Shown here piece by piece: positions 9,022 through 17,715 of a DNA stretch of 64,000 bases; positions within the stretch are counted from its first letter, which is position 1; each line of letters begins with the position of its first letter. Made by a program: the position numbers and the translations under genes. The stretch spans positions 35,105-99,104 of the forward strand of contig BJHL01000011.1 in NCBI GenBank assembly GCA_014192545.1. Reading direction: 5' to 3'. The stretch is from Phycisphaerae bacterium. GTDB taxonomy: Bacteria > Planctomycetota > Phycisphaerae > Phycisphaerales > UBA1924. The notes beneath the pieces are model-generated. The model saw nothing but the letters and a program-made list of their open reading frames with translations, was not told where the DNA came from and ran no database searches.

Positions 9022-9602
9022 CCTACCAGCACCTTCGCCACTGCTTCCAGCAGCACTTCCGGCTCACTCATCCGCCCAGTTCCCACAGTGCGGCAAGCCT
9101 GCCAGCCTTCGCCCGGGCCGACGATCTGGAACTTGTCTTCGATCAACATCGCAAGGTTGCGCTGCGTGCTGGGCTGGTTCCACATCGCATCGTTCATGCT
9201 TGGTGCTAGCAGCACGGGGGTCTGCGTGCGGTCAATGGCGCTCAGCACAAGCGTCACAACATCGTCGGTGCGACCAGTTGCGAGCTTGGCCATGCAGTCC
9301 ATCGTGCATGGCGCGATGAGCGCGACGGCCGCATCTCGCGCGAGGGAGATGTGCTGGGGGTCTTTGCTTTCAACGTGTTCCCACGCGCTGGTGTAAACCG
9401 GGTTGCCACTCAGGGCCTGGAACGTCAGCGGCGTCACGAACTTGGTCGCGTTTTCCGTCATCAACACCGTGACGTGCGCGCCAGCTTGCGCAAGGCGGCT
9501 CACGACCATGCACGTCTTGTACGCGGCGATGCCACCGCTGACGCCGATGATGATTCGGCGGCCTTGGGCGCGAGCGGCGAGGGAAGAAAGATCAGGCGGC
9601 AT
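9009..9602 (-). CDS. coaC: Phosphopantothenoylcysteine decarboxylase (flavoprotein)
   Basis: A 197-residue flavoprotein equivalent to the CoaC half of CoaBC. It decarboxylates phosphopantothenoylcysteine to phosphopantetheine in coenzyme A synthesis, using FMN. Seen in the sequence: the N-terminal IIIGVSGGIAAYK, the MTENATKFVTPLTFQALSGNPVY stretch, and PSMNDAMWNQPSTQRNL (substrate-binding PXMNXXMW motif of the family). The CoaB synthetase domain is absent, so another gene must supply it. rpoZ lies 86 bp upstream on the same strand, the neighbour seen in many bacteria (rpoZ-coaBC). The 3' end runs into a heptamer repeat array. Confidence 0.92.
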   Translation of the reverse strand: MPPDLSSLAARAQGRRIIIGVSGGIAAYKTCMVVSRLAQAGAHVTVLMTENATKFVTPLTFQALSGNPVYTSAWEHVESKDPQHISLARDAAVALIAPCTMDCMAKLATGRTDDVVTLVLSAIDRTQTPVLLAPSMNDAMWNQPSTQRNLAMLIEDKFQIVGPGEGWQACRTVGTGRMSEPEVLLEAVAKVLVGTGY

Positions 9603-9688
9603 GGGAAGTCGTCGGAGAACGGGGAACAGAGAGCGGAGAACAGTTCAAAGCACTGCTCCGGCATTACCGTTCAGTCATCAAACGAAAT

Positions 9689-9934
9689 TCAGAGCAGCGA
9701 GCCGCCGCCGGTGGTGGGGGCCTTCTGGTCCAGCTTTGAGGGGTCCCACTCAAGGGTGATCTTGTCTTGCATGATCTCGTCGATGACGACTTCGAGGTCG
9801 CTGCGACCTTCGCGAGCAACCAACGGGCGGGCTCCATCGATCAGTTGTTCCAAGCGGCGCTGCACAAGTGCGCACAGCTTGAATCGGCCACCCATCTTAT
9901 TGACAATTTCATCGCTCTTGAGTGCTTCGATCAT
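9689..9934 (-). CDS. rpoZ: RNA polymerase omega subunit
   Basis: An 81-residue omega subunit, which helps assemble and stabilise the beta' subunit. The family hallmark at residues 10-30 (NKMGGRFKLCALVQRRLEQL) is followed by GARPLVAREGRSDLEVVIDEI. The frame is open further upstream, but the ATG at 9934 gives the normal omega length and removes a low-quality extension of 62 residues. coaC follows on the same strand, supporting the assignment. Confidence 0.9.
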   Translation of the reverse strand: MIEALKSDEIVNKMGGRFKLCALVQRRLEQLIDGARPLVAREGRSDLEVVIDEIMQDKITLEWDPSKLDQKAPTTGGGSLL

Positions 9935-10150
9935 GGCGTCTTCATACCTCAGGCCTTGGCCGTTCGCGGGCGGCACGCAAGTCGTTCGGAAACAAGCCTT
10001 CCCGCGTTGAAGTACGGGGGCTATGCTTGCGATGCAAGGCCTCCATGATAGGCATCGCTTCCGCGGGTTTCCGGTTTGTCGGGTCTTGGCTGCTGTCGGT
10101 GCTTTGGTTGGGTTCGGCATGTTCCGGACGGTCTTTGGTTGCCTTGCCCT

Positions 10151-10762
10151 ATGCAGTCACGCACATTCGCGAAGGGTGAGAGCGTTATCCATACTGGAAA
10201 GCCCGAATGGGGGCCCGGTGATATCGTGTCTGCCGAAGGGCAGTTGCACGAGGGCAAGCCCTGCCAGCGGCTCACGATTCGCTTTGCACGCGCCGGACTC
10301 AAAACAATTTCTACAGCCTTCGCCGACCTCAAGCCAGCGGAAGACAGCATGAGCCGGCAGATCATCAAGGCCAGCGAGGAATCCACCGATCCGCTGGACA
10401 AAACCATGCGGCGCCGAGCGGCTGAAGAGAGCCTGCAAAAAGTGCCCGAAGACGCGATAGATCCCTTTCGCACGCCCATCCAGCGGCTGCAAAGCATGCT
10501 GAAGATATACAAGTGGATGGACAGCCCGGCGGGGGTGCTGGAATGGGCCACGACGCAGACAGGTCTGGGCGACCCGATGTCCATGTTCAATCGCCACGAG
10601 CTTGAACAGCAACTCGACAAGTTCCGCATCGGGGTTGATAACCACTTGAAGAAGCTGCTGCCGGTTGCGCGGAAGGCGGATGCTGGCGGCGTGCAGAAGG
10701 CTCTGTTGACGGCAGGCCCCAGCGCGAAGGCTGCGTTGCGCCGTGTCGACACGATGCGTTGA
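10151..10762 (+). CDS. DUF3553-like domain protein
   Basis: A 203-residue soluble protein. The first 60 residues (VIHTGKPEWGPGDIVSAEG ... FARAGLKTISTAFADL) resemble the DUF3553 type of small beta domain, which also occurs at the C-terminus of some UvrD-like helicases. The remaining 140 residues are mostly helical and of unknown function. The ATG at 10151 (MQSRTFAKG) is preferred because the upstream 25 residues are Cys/Trp-rich noise. It faces away from rpoZ across about 216 bp. Function unknown; a nucleic-acid-related role is only inferred from the domain. Confidence 0.7.
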   Translation: MQSRTFAKGESVIHTGKPEWGPGDIVSAEGQLHEGKPCQRLTIRFARAGLKTISTAFADLKPAEDSMSRQIIKASEESTDPLDKTMRRRAAEESLQKVPEDAIDPFRTPIQRLQSMLKIYKWMDSPAGVLEWATTQTGLGDPMSMFNRHELEQQLDKFRIGVDNHLKKLLPVARKADAGGVQKALLTAGPSAKAALRRVDTMR

Positions 10763-10994
10763 TTTTTTGCAACAGACGGCACGGTGAGTGATCCGGCTGA
10801 TCGCGGGGTGCGGCGCCATGCGCGCTGACCGCTTGTCACTTGATTTCACGCACGTTTTTATCAGCAACTGACTTTGGCACCGCGCCGTGCCAAATCGTGG
10901 CAATGTTGTTGCATCTCTTCCCTTCACGAACGCAATGCACCGCAGCGAGCGGCCAGCGAGGCGAACGACAAATGAAGATGCTGAAAGGGAAGCC

Positions 10995-11273
10995 ATGAAC
11001 GAGCAAGAGTTCCAAACCAAGTTGGGTGACCTCATCGAACAAATCGCCGCCATTCCAGAAGACCAGCGGGCTCCGCTTGTCGCGTTGGCGGAAGAGACCA
11101 AGACGCGCCATGAACGCATGAAGAAAACCGTCGCCGATCTGCAAGAGAGCCTGGACTATCTGCGACTGTCGATTAAGTACCTCGTTTTCGATCTTGAAGC
11201 GACCCGCCGGGAAAATGACTATCTCCGCAAGTTGATTTCGCAGCAGCAAGGCGGCGAGCACAACGAAGAGTAA
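10995..11273 (+). CDS. Small coiled-coil protein (92 aa)
   Basis: A highly charged 92-residue protein. It starts MNEQEFQTKLGDLIEQI and forms one long helix with heptad-like spacing through HERMKKTVADLQESLDYLRL and DLEATRRENDYLRKL. I believe near-identical small proteins are widespread in planctomycetes, but their function is not known to me. The ATG at 10995 is chosen; upstream residues in the longer frame look non-coding. A long inverted repeat and a terminator follow it. Confidence 0.8.
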   Translation: MNEQEFQTKLGDLIEQIAAIPEDQRAPLVALAEETKTRHERMKKTVADLQESLDYLRLSIKYLVFDLEATRRENDYLRKLISQQQGGEHNEE

Positions 11274-11285
11274 AGGAACCAACAC

Positions 11286-11467
11286 CCGCTTGACAGTTCG
11301 CCAACCTCACCAACACATCATGAACATGTGACGACAGCGCGATTGACCGAATTGCAGGGCCCACTCCTTCCCCGTTTGGAAAATCACCAGTAAGTCGCCC
11401 GAGCGAAGGGACTTTCCCTCCCCGCCGCTCCGTGAGCATGATGCCGAGAGTACGAACTGTCAAGCGG
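11286..11467. repeat. Perfect 15-bp inverted repeat enclosing 152 bp
   Basis: Left arm CCGCTTGACAGTTCG (11286-11300), right arm its exact reverse complement (11453-11467). The enclosed DNA is non-coding. The arms could form the closing stem of a structured RNA of about 182 nt, or be paired protein sites; each arm contains TTGACA pointing inward. Confidence 0.85.
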
Positions 11468-11513
11468 CATGATCATTCCCGAAAGGGAAACCAAACCCCC
11501 ACTTTCCCCGCAT

Positions 11514-11545
11514 ACCCGGAGACCGAAAGGTCTCCGGGTGTGATT
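11514..11545 (+). terminator. Strong rho-independent terminator
   Basis: Perfect 11-bp stem ACCCGGAGACC / GGTCTCCGGGT with a GAAA tetraloop, followed by GTGATTTTTGA. It ends transcription coming from the coiled-coil gene and the inverted-repeat region. Confidence 0.85.
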
Positions 11546-11669
11546 TTTGAGGCATGTAGGTTGGGTAATCCGACGCGTTAACTTCGCAACGTGTGCAAGG
11601 TTTTCACTCGCAGCGTCTGGTCATGCTTGAAACCATCGACGAACCGCCAAGGCCACTATCCTGCCAGCG

Positions 11670-12848
11670 ATGGCGCAGACTTCCGCGTACGTTTCATCGC
11701 CTGCATTACTTCCGCCTGCAAGTCCGCTCGCTTGGTGGGGCCGACTGCTGCACGCTGGCAGGTTGGCAATTGCACCAAGTCGCGTACTCACGGCATTTTT
11801 TCTGCTCGTCGTGCTCGGTGCTCTCATCCGCGTGCCTGACTTATTCGCGGCGTACGGCAGCGATGGCATCGCGAACACGCCAGTTCCTAGTGATCTTGCC
11901 GCCGCGTGCGCTGAAGTTATGAGCGAGCAACTCGCGGGTCATCGTTTCATCGACGCTGCGCAAACGATGATCGTGACTCCGGTCGCGCTCGTGCGTGCGC
12001 ATCCGCAGTGGATGCTCGCGCTGCTGCTGCCCACGTGTATCTTGTGGGGATTGCTGGGTGGTGCGATTTCTCGCGGCGCAACGGTGGAGTTTGCCACAGG
12101 TGCCAAGCCGACGTGGTCGCAAACGATGGGTCATGCGATGTCACGCTGGCACAGCGTGGCGTTGGCGACGCTGGGGCCGCTGCTGATCGTCGGCATGCTG
12201 CTCGCGTTGCTGCCCGTGCTGGGCAAATTGCTCGATGTAAAGTTTGTGCAGTACGCAGCAGGCGTGCTGTACGTTGTGCCCATGCTGCTGAGCTTTATCG
12301 CGACTGCTCTCGTGATTGTGTTCATTATCAGCCTGCCGATGCTTGTCGCAGGCGTGATGAGCGAAGGCGGCGAAGCTATCGAAGCATGCCAGCGTGCGTT
12401 CGCGTATGTGCTTGCGCAGCCGCTGCGGTTTGGCGGAGCGATGTTGGTTTTGGCGGGCGTGGGTGTTGGGTTGCTCGCCGTTTTTGCAGTGTTCACACAG
12501 TTGGCGTTGTACACAAGCTCGCAGCTTTCCACGCTGTGGGTGAGTGATTCAGCTCGCGACTTGCTGCAATCACAAATGACCACCGGTCAAGCACCAGCAC
12601 TCGCAAATCCAACAACTGGCCTTGCAATAACCGGCATGCTCGTTGGCTTCTGGACCAAGCTCGCGCTGATGATTGCACCAAGTGTCTTTCTGAGCTTCGT
12701 GTTCTGCGCGGGCAGCGTGCTCTATCTCAGCATGCGCCAAGTCGTCGATGGTCAGCATCCGCGCGACATCTGGGATCCAACGCGTGGCTCACGCGCGCTC
12801 GTGCCTGCAACCACCGACGCAGACGCAAGCGACGAGGATGAGTCATGA
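11670..12848 (+). CDS. Multi-pass membrane protein, unknown function
   Basis: A 392-residue integral membrane protein with about six hydrophobic segments: near residues 40-60, 115-135, 165-190, 200-235, 255-280 and 325-350. The C-terminus is acidic (TDADASDEDES). No transporter or enzyme motif was recognised. Its stop overlaps the start of the next gene by 4 bp (ATGA), so the pair is probably translated together. The layout resembles generic DUF-type membrane proteins with paired loops; nothing supports a specific function. Confidence 0.8.
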   Translation: MAQTSAYVSSPALLPPASPLAWWGRLLHAGRLAIAPSRVLTAFFLLVVLGALIRVPDLFAAYGSDGIANTPVPSDLAAACAEVMSEQLAGHRFIDAAQTMIVTPVALVRAHPQWMLALLLPTCILWGLLGGAISRGATVEFATGAKPTWSQTMGHAMSRWHSVALATLGPLLIVGMLLALLPVLGKLLDVKFVQYAAGVLYVVPMLLSFIATALVIVFIISLPMLVAGVMSEGGEAIEACQRAFAYVLAQPLRFGGAMLVLAGVGVGLLAVFAVFTQLALYTSSQLSTLWVSDSARDLLQSQMTTGQAPALANPTTGLAITGMLVGFWTKLALMIAPSVFLSFVFCAGSVLYLSMRQVVDGQHPRDIWDPTRGSRALVPATTDADASDEDES

Positions 12849-13150
12849 GCGGCTTCTGGGGCGAAATCAGCGGCGATTCAGTTCGCGAGCGAGCGATTCG
12901 GCTCGCGGGCGCGCTGGCCGAACTTTCGCAGCAGAAAATCCTGCTGTCGCAGAATGGCATTTCACAGCCAGTTCAAGCCCGAGTGACAGACTTGCCGGGA
13001 ATGATCGAGCGAGAGGTTGCCGACTGTGGCACGGCGTTTCTCGAAGCCCCGCAACTCGGCGCGCGCTTCACGCTATCAACTGATGCCGCATTGTGGGAAG
13101 CTCCCACGCCGCAGATTGCCGACGTGCTTCGTCGCAAGTTTCACATGTGA
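12845..13150 (+). CDS. Hypothetical protein (101 aa), coupled to membrane protein
   Basis: A small soluble protein translationally coupled (ATGA overlap) to the preceding membrane protein. No motif recognised. It begins MSGFWGEISGDSVRERAIRL, probably an amphipathic helix. It ends 3 bp before the convergent motB stop, so the two transcripts probably meet here. Confidence 0.7.
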   Translation: MSGFWGEISGDSVRERAIRLAGALAELSQQKILLSQNGISQPVQARVTDLPGMIEREVADCGTAFLEAPQLGARFTLSTDAALWEAPTPQIADVLRRKFHM

Positions 13151-13153
13151 AAC

Positions 13154-13996
13154 TTACTCGGCACCCTTGCTATACGGATCTTCCGGCACCGGATAATTCG
13201 TTACGACAATTTCAACGCGCTGGTTATTCTTGTCGGCGTCTTGGTCAAACGTCCGATCAACAACGCGATCAGAATCGCCGCATGCAACCACGCGAATGCT
13301 GGGCCAGCCCATGCCGGTCTCGACGAGGGTCCTCGCCACCACCATCGCACGGTCGTAACTCAGTTGATACGCCTTACCCGGATCGCGCATGCTCTCAAAC
13401 GGAGCGGCGTGTCCGCGCACTTCGATGATGAACCGTTGATCCTTCTGCTTTTGAGTCACTTCCGCAATCGTCACGCGAGCCGATGAGCTGAGGACCGCAC
13501 TCTTCTGATCAAACACAATGAGTGCCGTGACGCGGTCGTAGTCGGAGGGACGCACGGCCTGCTGCTGGGAGTGCTTTCCGGTTGGGCCATCACTCTTGGT
13601 CAAGCCGCCGTTGCGTTCGCGAAGACGTTTGGCCGCTGCTTGCTCTTCTTTCTTGTTGCTGTTGGGATTAATTGGGTTGTTGAAGCCTTCGCGGATGCTG
13701 ATGATGAAGTCGAGCATCTGATCTTGCTGAGCACTGTTTGCACCGCCGCTTCCTTCGCCTTCAGCCGTGCCGCCGCCTTTGGGGCCCATGTTCATGGCCA
13801 GCAGAATCACGAAGAATCCCATGAGCAGAGCGACGTTGTCTGCGAAACTGATGAGCCATTCGGGCGCACCTTCTTCACCGTGACCACCGCCACCGCCGTG
13901 TCCGCCGCCATGGCCTCCGCCGTGACTGCCTCCACCGTGCGACTCGCCTTCTGCGTGTTCGCCGCCGCCGTGTTGTTCTTTGTGCTCTTCAGCCAT
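13154..13996 (-). CDS. motB: MotB-like flagellar stator protein with His-rich N-terminus
   Basis: MotB anchors the flagellar stator to peptidoglycan and forms the ion channel with MotA. A plug/membrane segment at about residues 44-68 reads APEWLISFADNVALLMGFFV, with the Asp expected for ion transfer. The OmpA-like peptidoglycan-binding domain occupies about residues 150-270 (RGHAAPFES, YQLSYDRAMVVARTLV, NNQRVEIVV). Unusually, the first 42 residues are almost only H, G and E (HGGGSHGGGHGGGHGGGGGH and similar), a likely metal-binding or unstructured tail not found in textbook MotB. motA lies 21 bp upstream on the same strand, confirming the pair. Confidence 0.9.
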   Translation of the reverse strand: MAEEHKEQHGGGEHAEGESHGGGSHGGGHGGGHGGGGGHGEEGAPEWLISFADNVALLMGFFVILLAMNMGPKGGGTAEGEGSGGANSAQQDQMLDFIISIREGFNNPINPNSNKKEEQAAAKRLRERNGGLTKSDGPTGKHSQQQAVRPSDYDRVTALIVFDQKSAVLSSSARVTIAEVTQKQKDQRFIIEVRGHAAPFESMRDPGKAYQLSYDRAMVVARTLVETGMGWPSIRVVACGDSDRVVDRTFDQDADKNNQRVEIVVTNYPVPEDPYSKGAE

Positions 13997-14017
13997 GACG
14001 AATCACCTCATGAACAC

Positions 14018-14800
14018 TTACACGGCTTGACGGAACTTGGCACGACCAGGTGAAGGAATGAACGCGAGCATCTTGTCGAGTGTGATGCGTGGGTTGTCGC
14101 CAGCTTGAATCGAGAGAATGCCCTGGATCATCATTTCACGGCCCAGAATTTCTTCGCCGCTCTTGAGAGCCATCTTTTCACCCATGGGTCCAGCAACTGC
14201 GTTCGCGATGAACGCGCCGTACAAGGTTGCACCCACGGCCAGCATGAGCGCCGCGCCCAGCTCGCCAATGTCGGCGGTTGCGAGCTTACCGAACATACCA
14301 AGCTGACCGATGAGCGTTCCCACCAGTCCCCAGCCCGGGCCGTACACCTTCACAAGGTCAAAGAACTTCTTGCCGGCTTTGTGTCGCTCTTGCATCGCGA
14401 GCACTTCCATGCGCAACACACCTTCGATTGCACCTGGATCAACGCCGTCAATGGCCATTTTCATGCCCGCCGCGAGAAACGGATCCTTGATGCTTGCCGT
14501 TTCGCTTTCGAGAGCGAGGATGCCGTCGCGACGAGCCTTTTCAGCAAGCGTGTTCATCAGCTGAATAACTTCAGTGGCTTGCAAGCCGCTGTTGAACATG
14601 AACTTCTTGAGATAGCCCGGCAGCGACATAACTTTGTCGAGCGGCATCGACATGAAGATAACTGAGACCGAGCCGCCGAGCACCAGCAGCACGCCTTCAG
14701 ACGAATAGAACATGCCCCAGTTGCCGTGACAGGTGTGGTGACAGGCAATGCCCAGACACACAGCACCGATGATGAGGCCGATCAGACTTGCTTTATCCAT
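14018..14800 (-). CDS. motA: MotA flagellar stator protein
   Basis: A 260-residue MotA homologue with four membrane segments (about residues 3-22, 30-50, 150-170, 185-205). The family regions are visible: the cytoplasmic loop MQERHKAGKKFFDLVKVYGPG and the third/fourth segments GLVGTLIGQLGMFGKL and ALMLAVGATLYGAFIANAVAGP. The start MDKASLIGLI at 14800 is chosen, since the longer frame adds 25 basic residues. Together with the downstream MotB it forms the torque-generating stator. The other flagellar gene in the window, fliN, lies 32 kb away. Confidence 0.93.
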   Translation of the reverse strand: MDKASLIGLIIGAVCLGIACHHTCHGNWGMFYSSEGVLLVLGGSVSVIFMSMPLDKVMSLPGYLKKFMFNSGLQATEVIQLMNTLAEKARRDGILALESETASIKDPFLAAGMKMAIDGVDPGAIEGVLRMEVLAMQERHKAGKKFFDLVKVYGPGWGLVGTLIGQLGMFGKLATADIGELGAALMLAVGATLYGAFIANAVAGPMGEKMALKSGEEILGREMMIQGILSIQAGDNPRITLDKMLAFIPSPGRAKFRQAV

Positions 14801-15063
14801 GGCTGCACTCGCTCGTCTTGGTCGTTTTCCGCGATTGGGGCACCACGCTCGCGCGGTGATTCCCGAAAGGACCATCGACTAGGAAACACCGCCAATGAAG
14901 CAAGCCGCGTGGTTATCGCGCGGATACGAAACTTCAATTGCGTCGCGTGCGCGTGAAGTAACGAATTCGCGCAGGAAACGCGCAAGTACCGCGCGGTAGA
15001 CCATCACAGAACCAGAAGCGCGGCAACGGAAGCTCGTGTTTTGGCCGAATTCGGAGCTTTTAC

Positions 15064-15780
15064 TCACGATTCGCCGAGCAGTGGCAGCAAGTCCGCCTGC
15101 GTCATGACGGCGGGCAGCGAGTCCATCAGCGCCGCATCGCGCACGTGCCAGCGGCCAACCTGCGTGCGACGCAGCGCGGTCAGCATGCCGCCAGTACTCA
15201 GCGCCGTACCAAGGTCTCGCGCGATGCTGCGGATGTACGTGCCCTTGCCACATGCAATGCGGACCGTCGCCAGAGGCCATTCGTAATGCAAGAGATCGAT
15301 TGCATGAACCGTCACGGGCCTTGCTGCAAGTTGCACCGGCTTGCCTTCGCGCGCAAGGTCGTACGCACGCTCGCCGCCGATGTGCAAAGCACTGAAGTTG
15401 GGCGGCACCTGCAAGATCGTGCCGACGAAGTTTGCAAGCGCGAGGCTGACCATCGCTCGCGTGGGCGGCGACGCAACATCAACGAACGTGAGTTCGCCTT
15501 CTGCATCATCAGTCGTCGATCGCCGCGAGAGATCGATCGTGGCTTCGTATTCCTTCTCGCCTGCCATTACCGTTTCGCAGAGCTTCGTTGCTTTGCCAAC
15601 CATCAGCACCAGTAAACCCGTCGCCATGGGGTCAAGCGTGCCGCCATGACCCACCTTGATTCGCTTGGGCGCGCCGCCCTGTCGCAGCCGCCAACGCACG
15701 CGGGCGCACACATCCATTGATGTTGGCCCGGTGGGTTTGTCAACCAGCAGTAAGCCGCTTGCGGTGGGTGCGTCTGTCAT
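15064..15780 (-). CDS. truB: tRNA pseudouridine(55) synthase
   Basis: TruB converts U55 in the T loop of tRNAs to pseudouridine. The catalytic motif GHGGTLDPMATGLL with its Asp is at residues 44-57; KPTGPTS near the N-terminus and PPNFSALHIGGERAYDLAR at about 127-145 also match. In the latter, His replaces the Lys usual in SAxKxxG, a small variation. Length 238 aa is on the short side for TruB (a C-terminal PUA-like domain seems absent). Its start overlaps the stop of the upstream glycosyltransferase by 3 bp (ATGA), suggesting coupled translation. Confidence 0.95.
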   Translation of the reverse strand: MTDAPTASGLLLVDKPTGPTSMDVCARVRWRLRQGGAPKRIKVGHGGTLDPMATGLLVLMVGKATKLCETVMAGEKEYEATIDLSRRSTTDDAEGELTFVDVASPPTRAMVSLALANFVGTILQVPPNFSALHIGGERAYDLAREGKPVQLAARPVTVHAIDLLHYEWPLATVRIACGKGTYIRSIARDLGTALSTGGMLTALRRTQVGRWHVRDAALMDSLPAVMTQADLLPLLGES

Positions 15781-17645
15781 CGTGAAGTCTCCGCAAGCGG
15801 GCCAACTTCTGCGATGACCACTGTCACGCGCGAGCCGTTGCTGTAATTGATACCGGATTGCCGATCAAGCTCGCGCACCGAGCGATTGGTTGCAAGTTCT
15901 CGCAACTGCGCAAGCCGTCCGCGTTCTTCGCCATTGCGACGTTCAATCAGCAAGACAAGCACGGGCTGCGTCGAGTGGCTCGCCAGAAAATCTCGCAAGC
16001 CGCGTTTGCTTTCGCCATCTTCTTCAACGCGCATGGCCCTGCCGCGCGTGCCGAATATCAGGCTGTCTTCGTGAAACTCCCACGCGGCGATGGGCAAACT
16101 GGCGGAGGCATCAATCTGCGCGAGTGATTGCACCACGCGATTGCTGATCCACACCGCTTGCGCGTTAGGCAGCACACAACACAGCACACACGACAAACTC
16201 AGCAAGCACGCGCAGCTACTCAGCAGCATCGTCCGCACCGGCCTGCGAGCCAACGCAGCGACCGTCGCTCCAACGCAAAGCCCCGCAGCAATCGCGCCAA
16301 ACACGATGCCCACCACCAGCGCCCATTGCGGCACCGCAACTTCAGGCACCGCCCGACGAACTGCTACCAGCAGCGCCCACGGCGCGCCGCCCAGAATCAC
16401 TGTCCCCACCAGCCCCCAAATCACAAACCCCGCGCGGGTCATGCGATCAGCAATGCCGCTGAACCGACCTTCGCTCGCTCGCAGCACCAGCCGCGCCGTC
16501 AGCAGTGCAAGCGCCGGATAAATCGGCATCGGGTAGTGGGGGAGTTTGGTTGCGACAAGCTCGAAGACAATCCACGCCGGGATGATCCAGCCCAGCAGAA
16601 ACAACTCGCGATCATGCGACGGCACCCGCGCGAGCAATCGCTGATGCCAAGGCCTGTCCCGCTGTGAACTCGCGTCACTGGTTGTTCGCAGCGCACGAAT
16701 AACCGCAGCTCCCGTCAGCAGCGATCCCGGAAAGAACATCGCCACAAGCAACACCAAGTGATAACCCGGCGGCAAGAACCCGCGCTCCATCGATTGCACG
16801 CTTCGCCCCAGCGTCTCGCGGTGGATGATCGCGAAATACTCGCCCCAGCCCACCTGCTGCGCGACCATCACCACCCAAGGCAGCACGCACGCGACTGCGA
16901 CCACCGTGCTCGTCGCAATAATCACCATCCCGCGACCAGTCGGCAGTTGCCGTTTTCCCAGCATCCATGCCGCCGCCGTCAACGCCGCGATCATCGGCGT
17001 GATCGGCCCCTTTGCTAGCACGCCAGCACCTACGCACAGCCCAACTAGCGCAGCCTTCGCGAACGTCGGCTCGCGCAAGCATCGCCACAACGCCCATTGC
17101 GACACCACAACCGTGAGTAGCAGCAACTGATCGCTGCGAGCCTGATGCGCATCAAAAACAACGAGCGGACAAATCGCAAGCAGCGCGCCCGCCAGCCACG
17201 CCGCTCGCGCGTCCATCATCTCGCGACCCAACTTCCACGTGGCCAGCACCGCGAGAATCGTACAGATAACCCCGGGTACGCGATACATCCAGATCGCATC
17301 GCGAGAAACATTGCCGCCCGTCAACACCTGCACGCTTGCCGTTTGCAACCAATAGATAAGCGGCGGCTTATTGAGCCGGGGACGATCTTGCACGCGCGGC
17401 ACCACGTAATCGCCGCTCGTCATCATTTGCCGTGATGCCTGTGCAAAGCGAGATTCATCGCGATCAATCGCGGGCAATTGCCACAAACCGGGCAATAACA
17501 CGCACAAACACAGCACAACCAGCCCAAGTCCGCCGCGCCACAAACCGGCCCACGCCAGCGGCCCGCGCGCCGCACCCAGCAGCAGCGTTCGTGTGCTGTC
17601 GCCGCTTCCAGTTGCCGGATTGCGTGCCGCGAGCCATGACATGCG
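15777..17645 (-). CDS. Polyprenyl-phosphate-sugar glycosyltransferase, ArnT/GT83-like membrane protein
   Basis: A 622-residue membrane enzyme of the PMT/ArnT superfamily (GT-C fold), which moves a sugar from a lipid-phosphate carrier to a lipid or protein outside the membrane. The first extracytoplasmic loop holds the acidic motif DRDESRF (Asp-Glu near the metal), followed by RLNKPPLIYWLQ, both typical. About ten to twelve hydrophobic segments lie between residues 30 and 490; the last 120 residues are soluble. The start MSWLAARNP at 17645 avoids overlap with der and removes a non-coding-like extension. Substrate unknown; nearby GT2, GT4 and KdsC-like genes suggest surface polysaccharide assembly. 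Confidence 0.88.
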   Translation of the reverse strand, partial: RMSWLAARNPATGSGDSTRTLLLGAARGPLAWAGLWRGGLGLVVLCLCVLLPGLWQLPAIDRDESRFAQASRQMMTSGDYVVPRVQDRPRLNKPPLIYWLQTASVQVLTGGNVSRDAIWMYRVPGVICTILAVLATWKLGREMMDARAAWLAGALLAICPLVVFDAHQARSDQLLLLTVVVSQWALWRCLREPTFAKAALVGLCVGAGVLAKGPITPMIAALTAAAWMLGKRQLPTGRGMVIIATSTVVAVACVLPWVVMVAQQVGWGEYFAIIHRETLGRSVQSMERGFLPPGYHLVLLVAMFFPGSLLTGAAVIRALRTTSDASSQRDRPWHQRLLARVPSHDRELFLLGWIIPAWIVFELVATKLPHYPMPIYPALALLTARLVLRASEGRFSGIADRMTRAGFVIWGLVGTVILGGAPWALLVAVRRAVPEVAVPQWALVVGIVFGAIAAGLCVGATVAALARRPVRTMLLSSCACLLSLSCVLCCVLPNAQAVWISNRVVQSLAQIDASASLPIAAWEFHEDSLIFGTRGRAMRVEEDGESKRGLRDFLASHSTQPVLVLLIERRNGEERGRLAQLRELATNRSVRELDRQSGINYSNGSRVTVVIAEVGPLAETSR

Positions 17646-17715
17646 TCGCACGGTACGCGCGGCAATTCCCCGTGCTTGCCCGCGAAATCTGCAAAGGCGC
17701 ACCATACCTTCGCAC

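Larger units (their letters stand above)
11274..11669. other. Intergenic region with inverted repeat and terminator
   Basis: Holds the 15-bp inverted repeat (11286-11300 / 11453-11467), a small TTCCC-GAAA-GGGAA hairpin near 11476-11489 and a strong terminator at 11514-11545. No coding frame fits the region. Confidence 0.75.

Noticed and set aside
11173..11463. 96-aa minus-strand ORF in the inverted-repeat region
   Set aside because: Overlaps the coiled-coil gene antisense and has no start signal.
14879..15004. 41-aa minus-strand frame between truB and motA
   Set aside because: Slightly protein-like, but no Shine-Dalgarno and no family; too little to call.
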